Positions 1 to 7,135 of a DNA stretch of 64,000 bases are shown here, one piece after another. Both the position numbers and the translations under genes were made by a program. This stretch comes from Streptomyces sp. ATexAB-D23 (lineage in GTDB: Bacteria; Actinomycetota; Actinomycetes; Streptomycetales; Streptomycetaceae): assembly GCF_000373645.1 (NCBI RefSeq), contig NZ_KB892025.1:1-64000 (forward strand). The letters are read 5' to 3'. The stretch's first letter is position 1; each line of letters opens with the position of its first letter. The notes beneath the pieces are model-generated. The model saw only the letters and a list, made by a program, of their open reading frames with translations. It was not told where the DNA came from and searched no databases.

Positions 1-95
1 CGCGTACCGCGCCGCGTACCGCGCCGCGTACCGCGCCGCGTACCGCGCCGCGTACCGCGCCGCGTACCGCGCCGCGTACCGCGCCGCGTACCGCG
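1..95. repeat. 12-bp tandem repeat array
   Basis: Seven perfect head-to-tail copies of CGCGTACCGCGC followed by an eighth copy whose last base differs. The array runs off the left edge of the window, so its full length is unknown. It lies about 75 bp beyond the 3' end of the LacI-type gene. Unit length is a multiple of three, so it could lie in a coding sequence that ends outside the window, but no gene is supported here. Confidence 0.9.
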
Positions 96-169
96 TCCCG
101 GTCCCGCGCGCCCGGCCGGCGGCTCCCTGCCGGCGCCTCCCGGGCCGTGCCGCCCGGTGGCCGCCCCGC

Positions 170-1282
170 CTACGCCGACTCCCGCACCACCAGCGACGGC
201 TCGAAGATCACGGACGTCGCCGCCCCCTCCGGCTTCGACAGCCGCTCGATCAGGAGCCGGGCCATCTCGGCGGCCATCGCCTCCACCGGCTGGCGGACCG
301 TGGTCAGCGGCGGGCGGCAGGCGGAGGCGGCGCTGCTGTCGTCGAAGCCGATCACCGCGACGTCCTCCGGCACCCGCTTGCCGCGCTCCCGCAGGACATG
401 GCAGGCGCCCGTCGCCATCAGGTCGTTGGCCGCGAAGACGCCGTCCAGGTCCGGGTGCTCGGTCAGCAGCCGCTCCATCGCGGCCTCACCGCTCTCCTGG
501 GTGAACCGCCCCTCGGCGATCGCGATGTACGGGTGGCCGTTGCGCGCCATCGTGTCGCGGAAGCCGGCCAGCCGCTCCTGCACCGCGGGTACGTCGAGCG
601 GGCCGGTGATGGTCGCGATACGGCGGCAGCCCCGGGCGAGCAGATGCTCGGCGGCGAGCCTCGCCCCGTCCTGGTGGGCGACGTCGACATAGCTGATCCG
701 GGCGGCGCGGGCGGGGCGGGCGTAGAGCACGGCCGGCAGCCCCGCGTCCGTGAGCATCCCCGGCAGCGGGTCCTCCGCGTGCGTCGAGACGACCAGGGCG
801 CCGTCCGCGCTGCCCTGCCGCAGGAACGACACCACGTCCTCCCGGGCCCGTGACGTCTCGGCGAACATCAGTACCGGGTGCATACCGCGCGGACGCAGGT
901 AGTTGACGACCCCGGTCACCACCCGGCCGAAGAAGGGGTCGGCGAAGACCTGTCCCGTGAAGGACGCCCCGCTGCCCGCCTCGGCCCCGTCCGCATCGGC
1001 CGGTGGCGCGGTCTCCTCCGCTTCCGGTTCCGGTTCCGGTTCGACGCCCGCGCCCGAGACCACCAGCGCGATGGCGTCGGTGCGCCGGGTCACCAGGGAG
1101 CGGGCCGCGCGGTTGGGGGCGTAGCCGGTGAGGGCGACGGCCCGGCGCACCGCCTCCTGGATCACCGGGTCGACATTCCGTACGCCGTTGATCACCCGGG
1201 AGACGGTGGCGCGGGACACGCCGGCCGCCTTCGCCACGTCCTCAAGGGTGGGTGTTCCGGCCGGTCGCAGATCATCCGTCAT
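170..1282 (-). CDS. LacI-family transcriptional regulator of the adjacent glycosidase
   Basis: A 370-residue LacI/GalR-type repressor expected to respond to a sugar. Residues 12-35 form the usual helix-turn-helix and hinge (LEDVAKAAGVSRATVSRVIN). The rest is a periplasmic-binding-like sensor domain ending near LTTVRQPVEAMA. Residues 79-106 are an acidic Pro/Glu/Ala-rich insert in the first strand-helix of the sensor domain that I do not expect in the family; GQVFADPFFGRV resumes the normal fold. The gene starts 8 bases after the GH3 glycosidase stop, so the two are probably co-transcribed. A perfect palindrome of the kind bound by LacI proteins sits 22 bases upstream of the start, and an identical one precedes the glycosidase, which suggests autoregulation. 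The sugar ligand is not predictable. Confidence 0.93.
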   Translation of the reverse strand: MTDDLRPAGTPTLEDVAKAAGVSRATVSRVINGVRNVDPVIQEAVRRAVALTGYAPNRAARSLVTRRTDAIALVVSGAGVEPEPEPEAEETAPPADADGAEAGSGASFTGQVFADPFFGRVVTGVVNYLRPRGMHPVLMFAETSRAREDVVSFLRQGSADGALVVSTHAEDPLPGMLTDAGLPAVLYARPARAARISYVDVAHQDGARLAAEHLLARGCRRIATITGPLDVPAVQERLAGFRDTMARNGHPYIAIAEGRFTQESGEAAMERLLTEHPDLDGVFAANDLMATGACHVLRERGKRVPEDVAVIGFDDSSAASACRPPLTTVRQPVEAMAAEMARLLIERLSKPEGAATSVIFEPSLVVRESA

Positions 1283-1290
1283 GAGCGCAT

Positions 1291-3801
1291 TTATAGCATC
1301 AGCGGAGAGCGCTCTCCATTGTGCTCCGAACCGTTATCGGATCCTTTCCCGGCCGAGTCCGGACCCGCCTGTGCCGTGAGCCCGGCGGTGAGCGGCAGAT
1401 CGCCCGCCGAACCCCCGCCGAGCAGCGTGAACCCGCCCGGCTCCGTCTCCCAGCCGCCCCGCCGGGGCGCCCAGTGGGCCAGCGCGCGCCCGCTCACCCG
1501 GACCACCGCGACCGCGCTCTGCCCGGGGTCCGCCTCGACCGCCGCGTACCCGATGAGCCGGCGCACCGGCCGTTCGACCGCCGAGTCGGTGCGGGCCAGA
1601 TAGATCTGAACCACCTCCCGGCCGCGCCGCCGCCCGGAGTTGCGCACCCGCACCCGCACGTCGAAGGGTTCCCCGGCCCGCACCGACGCGGGGGCCGTCA
1701 GCTCCTCGTACGTCCAGCCGGTGTACCCGAGACCGTGGCCGAACCAGTACGCCGGCTCCGCCCCGGACCGCAGCCAGGCGCGGTAGCCGATGTGCGGGCC
1801 CTCCTCGTAGCGCAGCCGCCCGTCGGCGCCGGGCGCGGTTCCGAGCACCGGTACGTCGTGCTGGGCGGCGGCCCAGGTCGTCGGCAGTCGGCCGCCCGGC
1901 TCGGTCCGGCCGAACAGGACGTCCGCCAGCCCGTCCCCGGCCTCCTGGCCCGGGAACCAGGCGAGCAGCAGCGCGGGCACCCGGCTGTGCCAGGGCAGGG
2001 CGACCGGGCCGCCCGTGTTGACCACGACGACGGTGCGCGGGTTGGCCCGCGCCACCGCCCGCACCAGCGCGTCCTGACCCTCCGGCAGGTCCAGGCTCTC
2101 GCGGTCGTGCCCCTCCGACTCGCTCTGTTCCGTCGTGCCCACGACCACCACCGCGACGTCGGCCGCCCGCGCGGCGGACACCGCGTCGGCGAGCGCGGCG
2201 GCCGCGTCACCGGCGGGCGGGGCGGCCGCGAGGACCGTCGCGACACCCGACCCCGGGATGAGCGAGCGCCGCGCCACCACCTCCACCTCCCGCCCGGCGG
2301 TCAGCTCGGCCCGGCCGGTGTGCAGGGGCGGGGCGACGTGCACCCGGGTCGGGTCGTCGCTGTCCAGCGGGTATGTGCCGGACAGCACCTCCACGCCGTC
2401 CACGGACAGCGCGATGTTCCCCCAGCCGCCCACCGCCCAGGTCCACACCCCGCTCTCGGCCGGCCGGAACAGGGCCCGGATCTCGACCAGCGCCGCGTCA
2501 CCCGCCGGCACCGAGGGCTCCACGATCCGCCCGGACAGCCGGTGCTCGGCGTGCAGCTCGGCCCCCTGCCCGTCGAGCAGCCGCACGAGCACCCCCGGTT
2601 CGCCGCTGCGCGGGTCGCGCGTCCGGTCGCGGCCGAGCGGCTCCGGCCGGTCCGACGGCGGCAGACCCGGCCGGTAGGTCACATCGGCCACCCCGTCCAG
2701 CGCCCTTTCGATTCCGGCGAGCGGGCTCACCACCTGCTCCGGGAACACCTCCGCGCTGCCCCCGCCCTGGATGCGTACCGCCGTGGCGTGCGGCCCGATG
2801 ACGGCGACCGAGCCCAGCCCCGCCGGATCCAGCGGCAGCACCCCGCCCTCGTTGCGCAGCAGCACCGCACCGGCCGAAACGGCGCGTCGCAGCAGCGCCC
2901 GCCGCGCGTCCTGCGCCAGCACGGGCCGCCGCACCGGCCGGGCCGGGCCCAGCGCACCCACCCGCCCCGCCAGCCTCAGCAGCCTTCGCACCTTGTCGTC
3001 GACCGCGTCGGCGGACACCAGGCCCTGGTCCAGCGCGGCGAGCAGACCGGCCGCCCAGGGGCTGTCCGGGCCCGGCATCGCCAGGTCCTGGCCGGAGCGC
3101 GCGGCGTCCAAGAGGGTGCGCACGCCTCCCCAGTCGGAGACCACGAGCCCGTCGAACCCCCAGTCGTCCTTGAGGGGGTGCTCCAGGAGCGGGGAGGCGG
3201 ACATCGTGACGCCGCCTACCTTGTTGTACGCGGACATGACCGCCCAGACCCCGGCCGCGACCGCCTCCTCGAATGGGGCGAGGTAGACCTCGTGCAGCGT
3301 CCGCTCGTCCATGTGGACGTCGACGTGCAGGCGGTCCGTCTCGGCGTCGTTGCCGACGAAGTGCTTGGCGGTGGCCGCGACCCCGCCCGACTGGATGCCC
3401 CTGATGAGGGCCGCACCGGTCCGCCCGGTGAGCAGCGGGTCCTCGGAGAAGCACTCGAAGTGCCGGCCGCCCAGCGGTGAGCGGTGCAGATTCAGGGTGG
3501 GGGCCAGGAGCACGTCGACGCCCTTGCGTCTCGCCTCCGAGGCGAGCAGGGCGCCGAGATCGGTCAGCAGCCGCTCGTCCCAGGAGGCGGCGAGCGCGGT
3601 GGGGGAGGGGAGGACGAGCGAGGTCTCCCGTTCGTCCCAGGCCTCGCCGCGCACACCGGCCGGCCCGTCCGAGAGGGTGAGCGGCCGCAGCCCGACAGCC
3701 CCTTCGCCGTACGTACGCCAGGTGCTCGCCCCCGTCAGCAGACGGACCTTCTGGGCCGCGTCGAGCTTGTCGAGCAGCGGATCGGTCTCTTCGTCCGTCA
3801 T
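1291..3801 (-). CDS. glycoside hydrolase family 3 (beta-glucosidase type) with PA14 insert
   Basis: About 836 residues with no signal peptide, so probably intracellular. It hydrolyses a beta-linked glycoside imported by the cell. The GH3 N-terminal domain has KHFVGN near residues 146-151 and the nucleophile Asp in VVSDWGG near residue 223. A PA14-like insert covers roughly residues 390-530 (GVWTWAVGGWGNIALSVDG). It is followed by the GH3 C-terminal domain and a fibronectin-III-like tail. The open frame extends 45 codons further upstream. I chose ATG at 3801 because AGGAG lies 10 bases before it; the in-frame ATG at 3810 has almost no spacing. A LacI-type operator lies 40 bp upstream and the regulator gene follows after 8 bases. 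Substrate is unknown; beta-glucosidase or beta-xylosidase are both possible. Confidence 0.9.
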   Translation of the reverse strand: MTDEETDPLLDKLDAAQKVRLLTGASTWRTYGEGAVGLRPLTLSDGPAGVRGEAWDERETSLVLPSPTALAASWDERLLTDLGALLASEARRKGVDVLLAPTLNLHRSPLGGRHFECFSEDPLLTGRTGAALIRGIQSGGVAATAKHFVGNDAETDRLHVDVHMDERTLHEVYLAPFEEAVAAGVWAVMSAYNKVGGVTMSASPLLEHPLKDDWGFDGLVVSDWGGVRTLLDAARSGQDLAMPGPDSPWAAGLLAALDQGLVSADAVDDKVRRLLRLAGRVGALGPARPVRRPVLAQDARRALLRRAVSAGAVLLRNEGGVLPLDPAGLGSVAVIGPHATAVRIQGGGSAEVFPEQVVSPLAGIERALDGVADVTYRPGLPPSDRPEPLGRDRTRDPRSGEPGVLVRLLDGQGAELHAEHRLSGRIVEPSVPAGDAALVEIRALFRPAESGVWTWAVGGWGNIALSVDGVEVLSGTYPLDSDDPTRVHVAPPLHTGRAELTAGREVEVVARRSLIPGSGVATVLAAAPPAGDAAAALADAVSAARAADVAVVVVGTTEQSESEGHDRESLDLPEGQDALVRAVARANPRTVVVVNTGGPVALPWHSRVPALLLAWFPGQEAGDGLADVLFGRTEPGGRLPTTWAAAQHDVPVLGTAPGADGRLRYEEGPHIGYRAWLRSGAEPAYWFGHGLGYTGWTYEELTAPASVRAGEPFDVRVRVRNSGRRRGREVVQIYLARTDSAVERPVRRLIGYAAVEADPGQSAVAVVRVSGRALAHWAPRRGGWETEPGGFTLLGGGSAGDLPLTAGLTAQAGPDSAGKGSDNGSEHNGERSPLML
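1304..1317. promoter_or_regulatory. LacI-type operator, copy 1
   Basis: Perfect 14-bp palindrome GGAGAGCGCTCTCC with a central CG, typical of LacI-family sites. It overlaps the last codons of the GH3 gene and lies 22 bases upstream of the regulator start. It is identical to the palindrome at 3841-3854. Confidence 0.75.
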
Positions 3802-3840
3802 GGCGGCCATGCTCCTTCGTGCACAGCGCCCCCATATGCT

Positions 3841-3854
3841 GGAGAGCGCTCTCC
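3841..3854. promoter_or_regulatory. LacI-type operator, copy 2
   Basis: The same 14-bp palindrome, 40 bp upstream of the GH3 start and just downstream of a candidate promoter. Bound repressor here would block transcription of the glycosidase-regulator operon. Confidence 0.8.
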
Positions 3855-3870
3855 CGGGCTGTGGTGCCCA

Positions 3871-3899
3871 GCGTTGCTGGCCGACGCCGACCGTGTCAA
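3871..3899 (-). promoter_or_regulatory. candidate promoter of the GH3-lacI operon
   Basis: On the minus strand a consensus -35 TTGACA (3899-3894) is followed after 17 bases by a weak -10-like CAACGC (3876-3871). The operator begins about 16 bases further downstream, a normal place for repression. The -10 is poor, so the call is tentative. Confidence 0.45.
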
Positions 3900-4089
3900 T
3901 GGGGGCAGGGGCGGGCCGCGGCGGACTCCGGGGCACGCGCCGCCGCGACCACGGCCCCGCGCGCCCAGTGGTACGGCGGCGGCTGTCGGAAGGAGGTGTC
4001 CGCCTCTCACACGGCTTTCAGCTCGCCGAGACGCCGACCGTGCCGCGCGGTGTGCAGCCCGCGGACTCCTCCCGGAGTTCAGGCTCGGA

Positions 4090-4221
4090 TGCGCGGGGAG
4101 CGGGCAACTCGACGGCGACGCGCGCCTGCTCGCGGTCACCGCCCGGGTCACTGGGAAGGCCGTCGGCGCTTCCGAACGCTCCCTGGGCATCGCCTCGCCG
4201 CTCACCTTCGCCGTGCGCTGA
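4090..4221 (+). pseudogene. possible 3' remnant of a lost gene
   Basis: The last 43 codons before a TGA at 4219-4221 read as a plausible protein end (LLAVTARVTGKAVG then GIASPLTFAVR). Almost every third base is G or C, as in real genes of this genome. Upstream of about 4090 the frame loses this bias and has no credible start. The peptide loosely recalls the end of a hot-dog-fold thioesterase, but that is a guess. It may be a decayed fragment left by a rearrangement. Confidence 0.35.
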
Positions 4222-4284
4222 CCGAGCGCGCCCCGCACGCCCCGCGCACGCCCTCCGGGGCGGTGGCCGGAACGTACGGTGGCC

Positions 4285-4313
4285 TTGTCATCACCCGCTG
4301 TTTGCACATAAGT
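4285..4313 (+). promoter_or_regulatory. tentative promoter of the Rpf-type gene
   Basis: TTGTCA (4285-4290) followed by 17 bases and ATAAGT (4308-4313), 45 bases upstream of the ATG. The region is less GC-rich than its surroundings. Weak evidence. Confidence 0.3.
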
Positions 4314-4357
4314 TGACCGCTTGCGACATGTCCTACAGCCAGTGGGGGAGCCAAGTC

Positions 4358-5677
4358 ATGGCCGTGAACGGACGGCACCGCAGATATCAGCCGAGCCGCA
4401 TCAACCGCGTTTCGCTCACGGTCACGGCAGGAGGTGCGGGGCTCGCGCTCCCGCTCATCGCGGCCGCGTCGGCCGGCGCGGCGTCGGCGGACGTGTGGGA
4501 CAAGGTCGCCGCGTGCGAGTCCACGGGCAACTGGCACATAAATTCCGGCAACGGCTACTTCGGCGGGCTCCAGTTCACCCGCTCCACCTGGGCGGCGTAC
4601 GGCGGAACGGTCTACGCGGCACGCGCCGACCTGGCCACCCGGGAACAGCAGATCGCCATCGCGGAGAAGGTCCTGGAGGGCCAGGGGCCGGGGGCCTGGC
4701 CGGTCTGCTCCGGGAAGGCCGGTCTGACCCAGGGCGGCGACTCGCCCGACGTCAGCCCGCAGAGCGAGCGCACGGCGCGGGTCACGACGCCGAAGAAGCC
4801 GGACAGCGCCTCCTCGCCCCCGCGCAAGGCGCAGACGAAGCCGGCCGCGGCGACGCCGACGCACGTGCCGGGCAAGCGGGACTCGTACACCGTGACGCCG
4901 GGCGACTCGCTCTCCGGGATCGCCGTCGAACGGCACCTCGAAGGCGGCTGGCAGCGCCTCTACGCGGCGAACCGCAAGGTCGTCGGTGACAACCCGGACC
5001 TGATCTTCCCGGGCCAGCGCCTGAGCCTGGACCTGGCCGGGACCCCGAGGACGGCCACGAAGGCAGAGCCGAGGACGGCCACGAAGGCCGAACCCGAGGC
5101 CGCGGCGAGGACAACCCCGAAGGCCGCCCCGAAGACGGCCCCGAAATCAGCCCCGACGACGGCCCCGAAGCCGCAGCAGAAGACGCAGCAGGCCAGGCCG
5201 CAGCCGAAGAAGACCGAGACGCCGAAGACCCAGGCGCACAAGACCGAGACCCACAAGACCCAGGCGCGGAAGCACACCTCGCTCACCGCTCCGGTCGCGG
5301 CCCGCACCGGCACGCCGTACCACCAGGCCGGTTCCTGGTCCAGCGGCTACCACACAGGGGTCGACTTCCCCGTGCCCACCGGCACCTCGGTGAAGTCGGT
5401 GGCGGCCGGCACCGTCGTGTCGGCGGGCTGGGCGGGGCCGTACGGCTACCAGGTCGTCATCCGCCACAGCGACGGCAAGTACAGCCAGTACGCGCACCTG
5501 TCCTCGTTACTGGTGCGCGGCGGGCAGCACGTCGGCGGTGGCCAGCGGATCGCCCGCTCCGGCGCCACCGGCAACGTCACCGGACCGCACCTGCACTTCG
5601 AGGTCCGTACCGGCCCCGACTACGGCTCCGACATCGACCCGCTGGCCTACCTCAGGGCGGGCGGCGTCAAGGTCTGA
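4358..5677 (+). CDS. secreted Rpf-type muralytic enzyme with LysM and M23 peptidase domains
   Basis: A 439-residue secreted cell-wall hydrolase. Residues 1-44 are a signal peptide ending in ASAGAASA. Residues 45-118 are the resuscitation-promoting-factor/transglycosylase domain (VWDKVAACESTGNWHIN), with the catalytic Glu at residue 54. A LysM domain follows (YTVTPGDSLSGIAVE), then a low-complexity Lys/Thr/Ala/Pro linker, then an M23 peptidase with YHTGVDFPVPTG and the HLHFEV zinc/catalytic motif. The enzyme should cut both glycan strands and peptide cross-links, as expected for spore germination or wall turnover. The combination resembles RpfD of S. coelicolor as I recall it. The start at 4358 is set by GGGGGAG 7 bases upstream; the open frame extends far further but without signal peptide logic. 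It overlaps the convergent transporter gene by 31 bp. Confidence 0.93.
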   Translation: MAVNGRHRRYQPSRINRVSLTVTAGGAGLALPLIAAASAGAASADVWDKVAACESTGNWHINSGNGYFGGLQFTRSTWAAYGGTVYAARADLATREQQIAIAEKVLEGQGPGAWPVCSGKAGLTQGGDSPDVSPQSERTARVTTPKKPDSASSPPRKAQTKPAAATPTHVPGKRDSYTVTPGDSLSGIAVERHLEGGWQRLYAANRKVVGDNPDLIFPGQRLSLDLAGTPRTATKAEPRTATKAEPEAAARTTPKAAPKTAPKSAPTTAPKPQQKTQQARPQPKKTETPKTQAHKTETHKTQARKHTSLTAPVAARTGTPYHQAGSWSSGYHTGVDFPVPTGTSVKSVAAGTVVSAGWAGPYGYQVVIRHSDGKYSQYAHLSSLLVRGGQHVGGGQRIARSGATGNVTGPHLHFEVRTGPDYGSDIDPLAYLRAGGVKV

Positions 5678-6846
5678 ACGCCCTTGCGGTCACCGGCCTC
5701 CGGGCCGGCGGCCCCTGCGGGCGGCCCGGTCCTGTGCCCGCCGCCGGCAGGCGGGGCGAACTCCACCCGGCTGCCCAGCCGGTCCAGCGGCATCCGCACG
5801 GGCAGCGGAAGCGCCGGGGGAGCCGTCACCGGCCGCGGACCCGCGGGTTCGGGAAGGGAGGCGGCGGCCGGCACCGGCAGGGTGCCCGCCGGAGCCGCTG
5901 AACCGGCGGCGGGCCCGTCGAAATCCCCGGCCTCCCCACTCACGGCCGAAGGCACGCCGACGGCGGGCGCGGTGGCGGCCGAGAGCCCTCCCGGGCCCTG
6001 CGGCGCCGGCTCCAGGCGCTCCACGCCCATGCGCTCCCTGGTCAGCATGATCAGCCCGCCGGCCGCGACCACCCCGCAGGCCAGGGCGAGCACCGTGCCC
6101 GTGGCGCCGTGCCGGAACTGCTCGCCGAACAGCGTGATGCCGACCGCCGCGGCCACCACCGGGTTCACCACGGTCACCGTGGCCAGCGGAGCCGTGAGCC
6201 CCGCACCCCGGTAGGCCGCCTGGCACAGCAGCAGACCGGCGCCGGCGAGCGCCGCGATCACCAGCAGGGTCGGCAGCCCCGACCCCACGGAACCGGCCGT
6301 CCACTCCATGGCCACCGTCTTCGTGTACACCGACGCGATACCGAACGCGACGCCCGCCGCCCCCGCCAGCACCACACTGCGCATCACCGGCCGGCGCATC
6401 GCCCGGGAGAGCAGAACGAGCGCCGCCACCGCGCCGAAGGTCACGACGGCCAGCATCAACTGCTGCGGACGGCCCAGGGAGTGCGCGTCGGAACTGCCGG
6501 TCAGCGCGAGCAGTCCGGCGAGCCCCACCGTCGCCATGACCGCGCCGCGCCAGGCAGTGGCCCCGGCCCTGCGCCCCACGAACAGGGCCGCCATCGGCAG
6601 CGCGAAGACGATCGTCAACGCTCCCAGCGGCTGGACGAGGCTGAGCGGGCCGTACGCCAGCGCCACCACGTGCAGGACCGCGCCCACGCCGTTCAGCGTG
6701 ACCGCCACCCACCAGACACGGTCGCGCAGCGGTGCGAGAGAACGGCCGTCGGAGGCGGTGGCCACGCGCTCCTGGACGATCGCCCCGGCCGCGTAGGCGA
6801 CCGCGGAGACCAGTGACAGCAGCACGGACAGCGCGAGGGAACTCAT
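5647..6846 (-). CDS. DMT/EamA-type membrane transporter with long Pro/Ala tail
   Basis: About 399 residues. The first ~285 carry about nine to ten hydrophobic segments in the drug/metabolite transporter pattern (AYAAGAIVQERVA at the N-terminus, EamA-like repeats such as VVNPVVAAAVGITLFGEQF). The final ~110 residues are a hydrophilic, Pro/Ala/Gly-rich cytoplasmic tail with no recognisable domain. Substrate unknown. The start is uncertain: GTG codons at 6855 and 6852 and ATG at 6846 are all in frame behind AGGGGA; I prefer ATG. The 3' end overlaps the Rpf-type gene tail to tail by 31 bp. Confidence 0.82.
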   Translation of the reverse strand: MSSLALSVLLSLVSAVAYAAGAIVQERVATASDGRSLAPLRDRVWWVAVTLNGVGAVLHVVALAYGPLSLVQPLGALTIVFALPMAALFVGRRAGATAWRGAVMATVGLAGLLALTGSSDAHSLGRPQQLMLAVVTFGAVAALVLLSRAMRRPVMRSVVLAGAAGVAFGIASVYTKTVAMEWTAGSVGSGLPTLLVIAALAGAGLLLCQAAYRGAGLTAPLATVTVVNPVVAAAVGITLFGEQFRHGATGTVLALACGVVAAGGLIMLTRERMGVERLEPAPQGPGGLSAATAPAVGVPSAVSGEAGDFDGPAAGSAAPAGTLPVPAAASLPEPAGPRPVTAPPALPLPVRMPLDRLGSRVEFAPPAGGGHRTGPPAGAAGPEAGDRKGVQTLTPPALR

Positions 6847-7067
6847 GTACACCACGATCCCCTTTTTCAGCCGCCGCGTCGTCGTCCCTGAGGCGGCGAT
6901 CCGGCGTACTGCTTTGGTAGTACGGGAACAGTCAGGGTGTCCTCCTCTTGACGGTAGTCCTCCTCGCGGCGCACGTCAGAACGATCAACCCGGCTCCACC
7001 CGTGGTGGCACGCGCGGTCGCGCACCGTACCTTCACGTCATCGGCCGGAAGGGGACGGTCGGACCCC

Positions 7068-7097
7068 TTGACGCGGATCACGGCGGACTCGAAGAAT
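7068..7097 (+). promoter_or_regulatory. candidate promoter of the GH92 gene
   Basis: TTGACG (7068-7073), 18-base spacer, AAGAAT (7092-7097). The operator palindrome at 7109-7120 would fall at about +5 to +16, a repressing position. Confidence 0.5.
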
Positions 7098-7108
7098 GAG
7101 CGCGCTCT

Positions 7109-7120
7109 GACAACGTTGTC
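7109..7120. promoter_or_regulatory. LacI-type operator before the GH92 gene
   Basis: Perfect 12-bp palindrome GACAACGTTGTC with central CG, ending 2 bases before the ribosome-binding site (AAGGAG, 7123-7128). The form is typical of LacI-family operators and differs from the palindrome of the GH3 operon, so a different regulator is expected. No regulator gene lies next to it. Confidence 0.6.
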
Positions 7121-7135
7121 CTAAGGAGTAACCCC

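Larger units (their letters stand above)
3855..4357. other. 503-bp interval between divergent genes
   Basis: It holds the GH3 promoter at the left, a short stretch with coding-like composition (4090-4221), and a possible promoter for the Rpf-type gene at the right. No intact gene and no recognisable riboswitch was found. I looked specifically for the ydaO-type leader known upstream of some Streptomyces rpf genes and did not recognise one. Confidence 0.6.

Noticed and set aside
1321..3480. 719-codon plus-strand frame antisense to the GH3 gene
   Set aside because: High-GC shadow frame rich in Arg, His and Pro with no motif; the GH3 motifs are on the other strand.
4222..4357. ydaO-type (c-di-AMP) riboswitch before the Rpf gene
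   Set aside because: Considered because rpfA genes in Streptomyces have one; the leader here is too short and shows none of the expected conserved segments.
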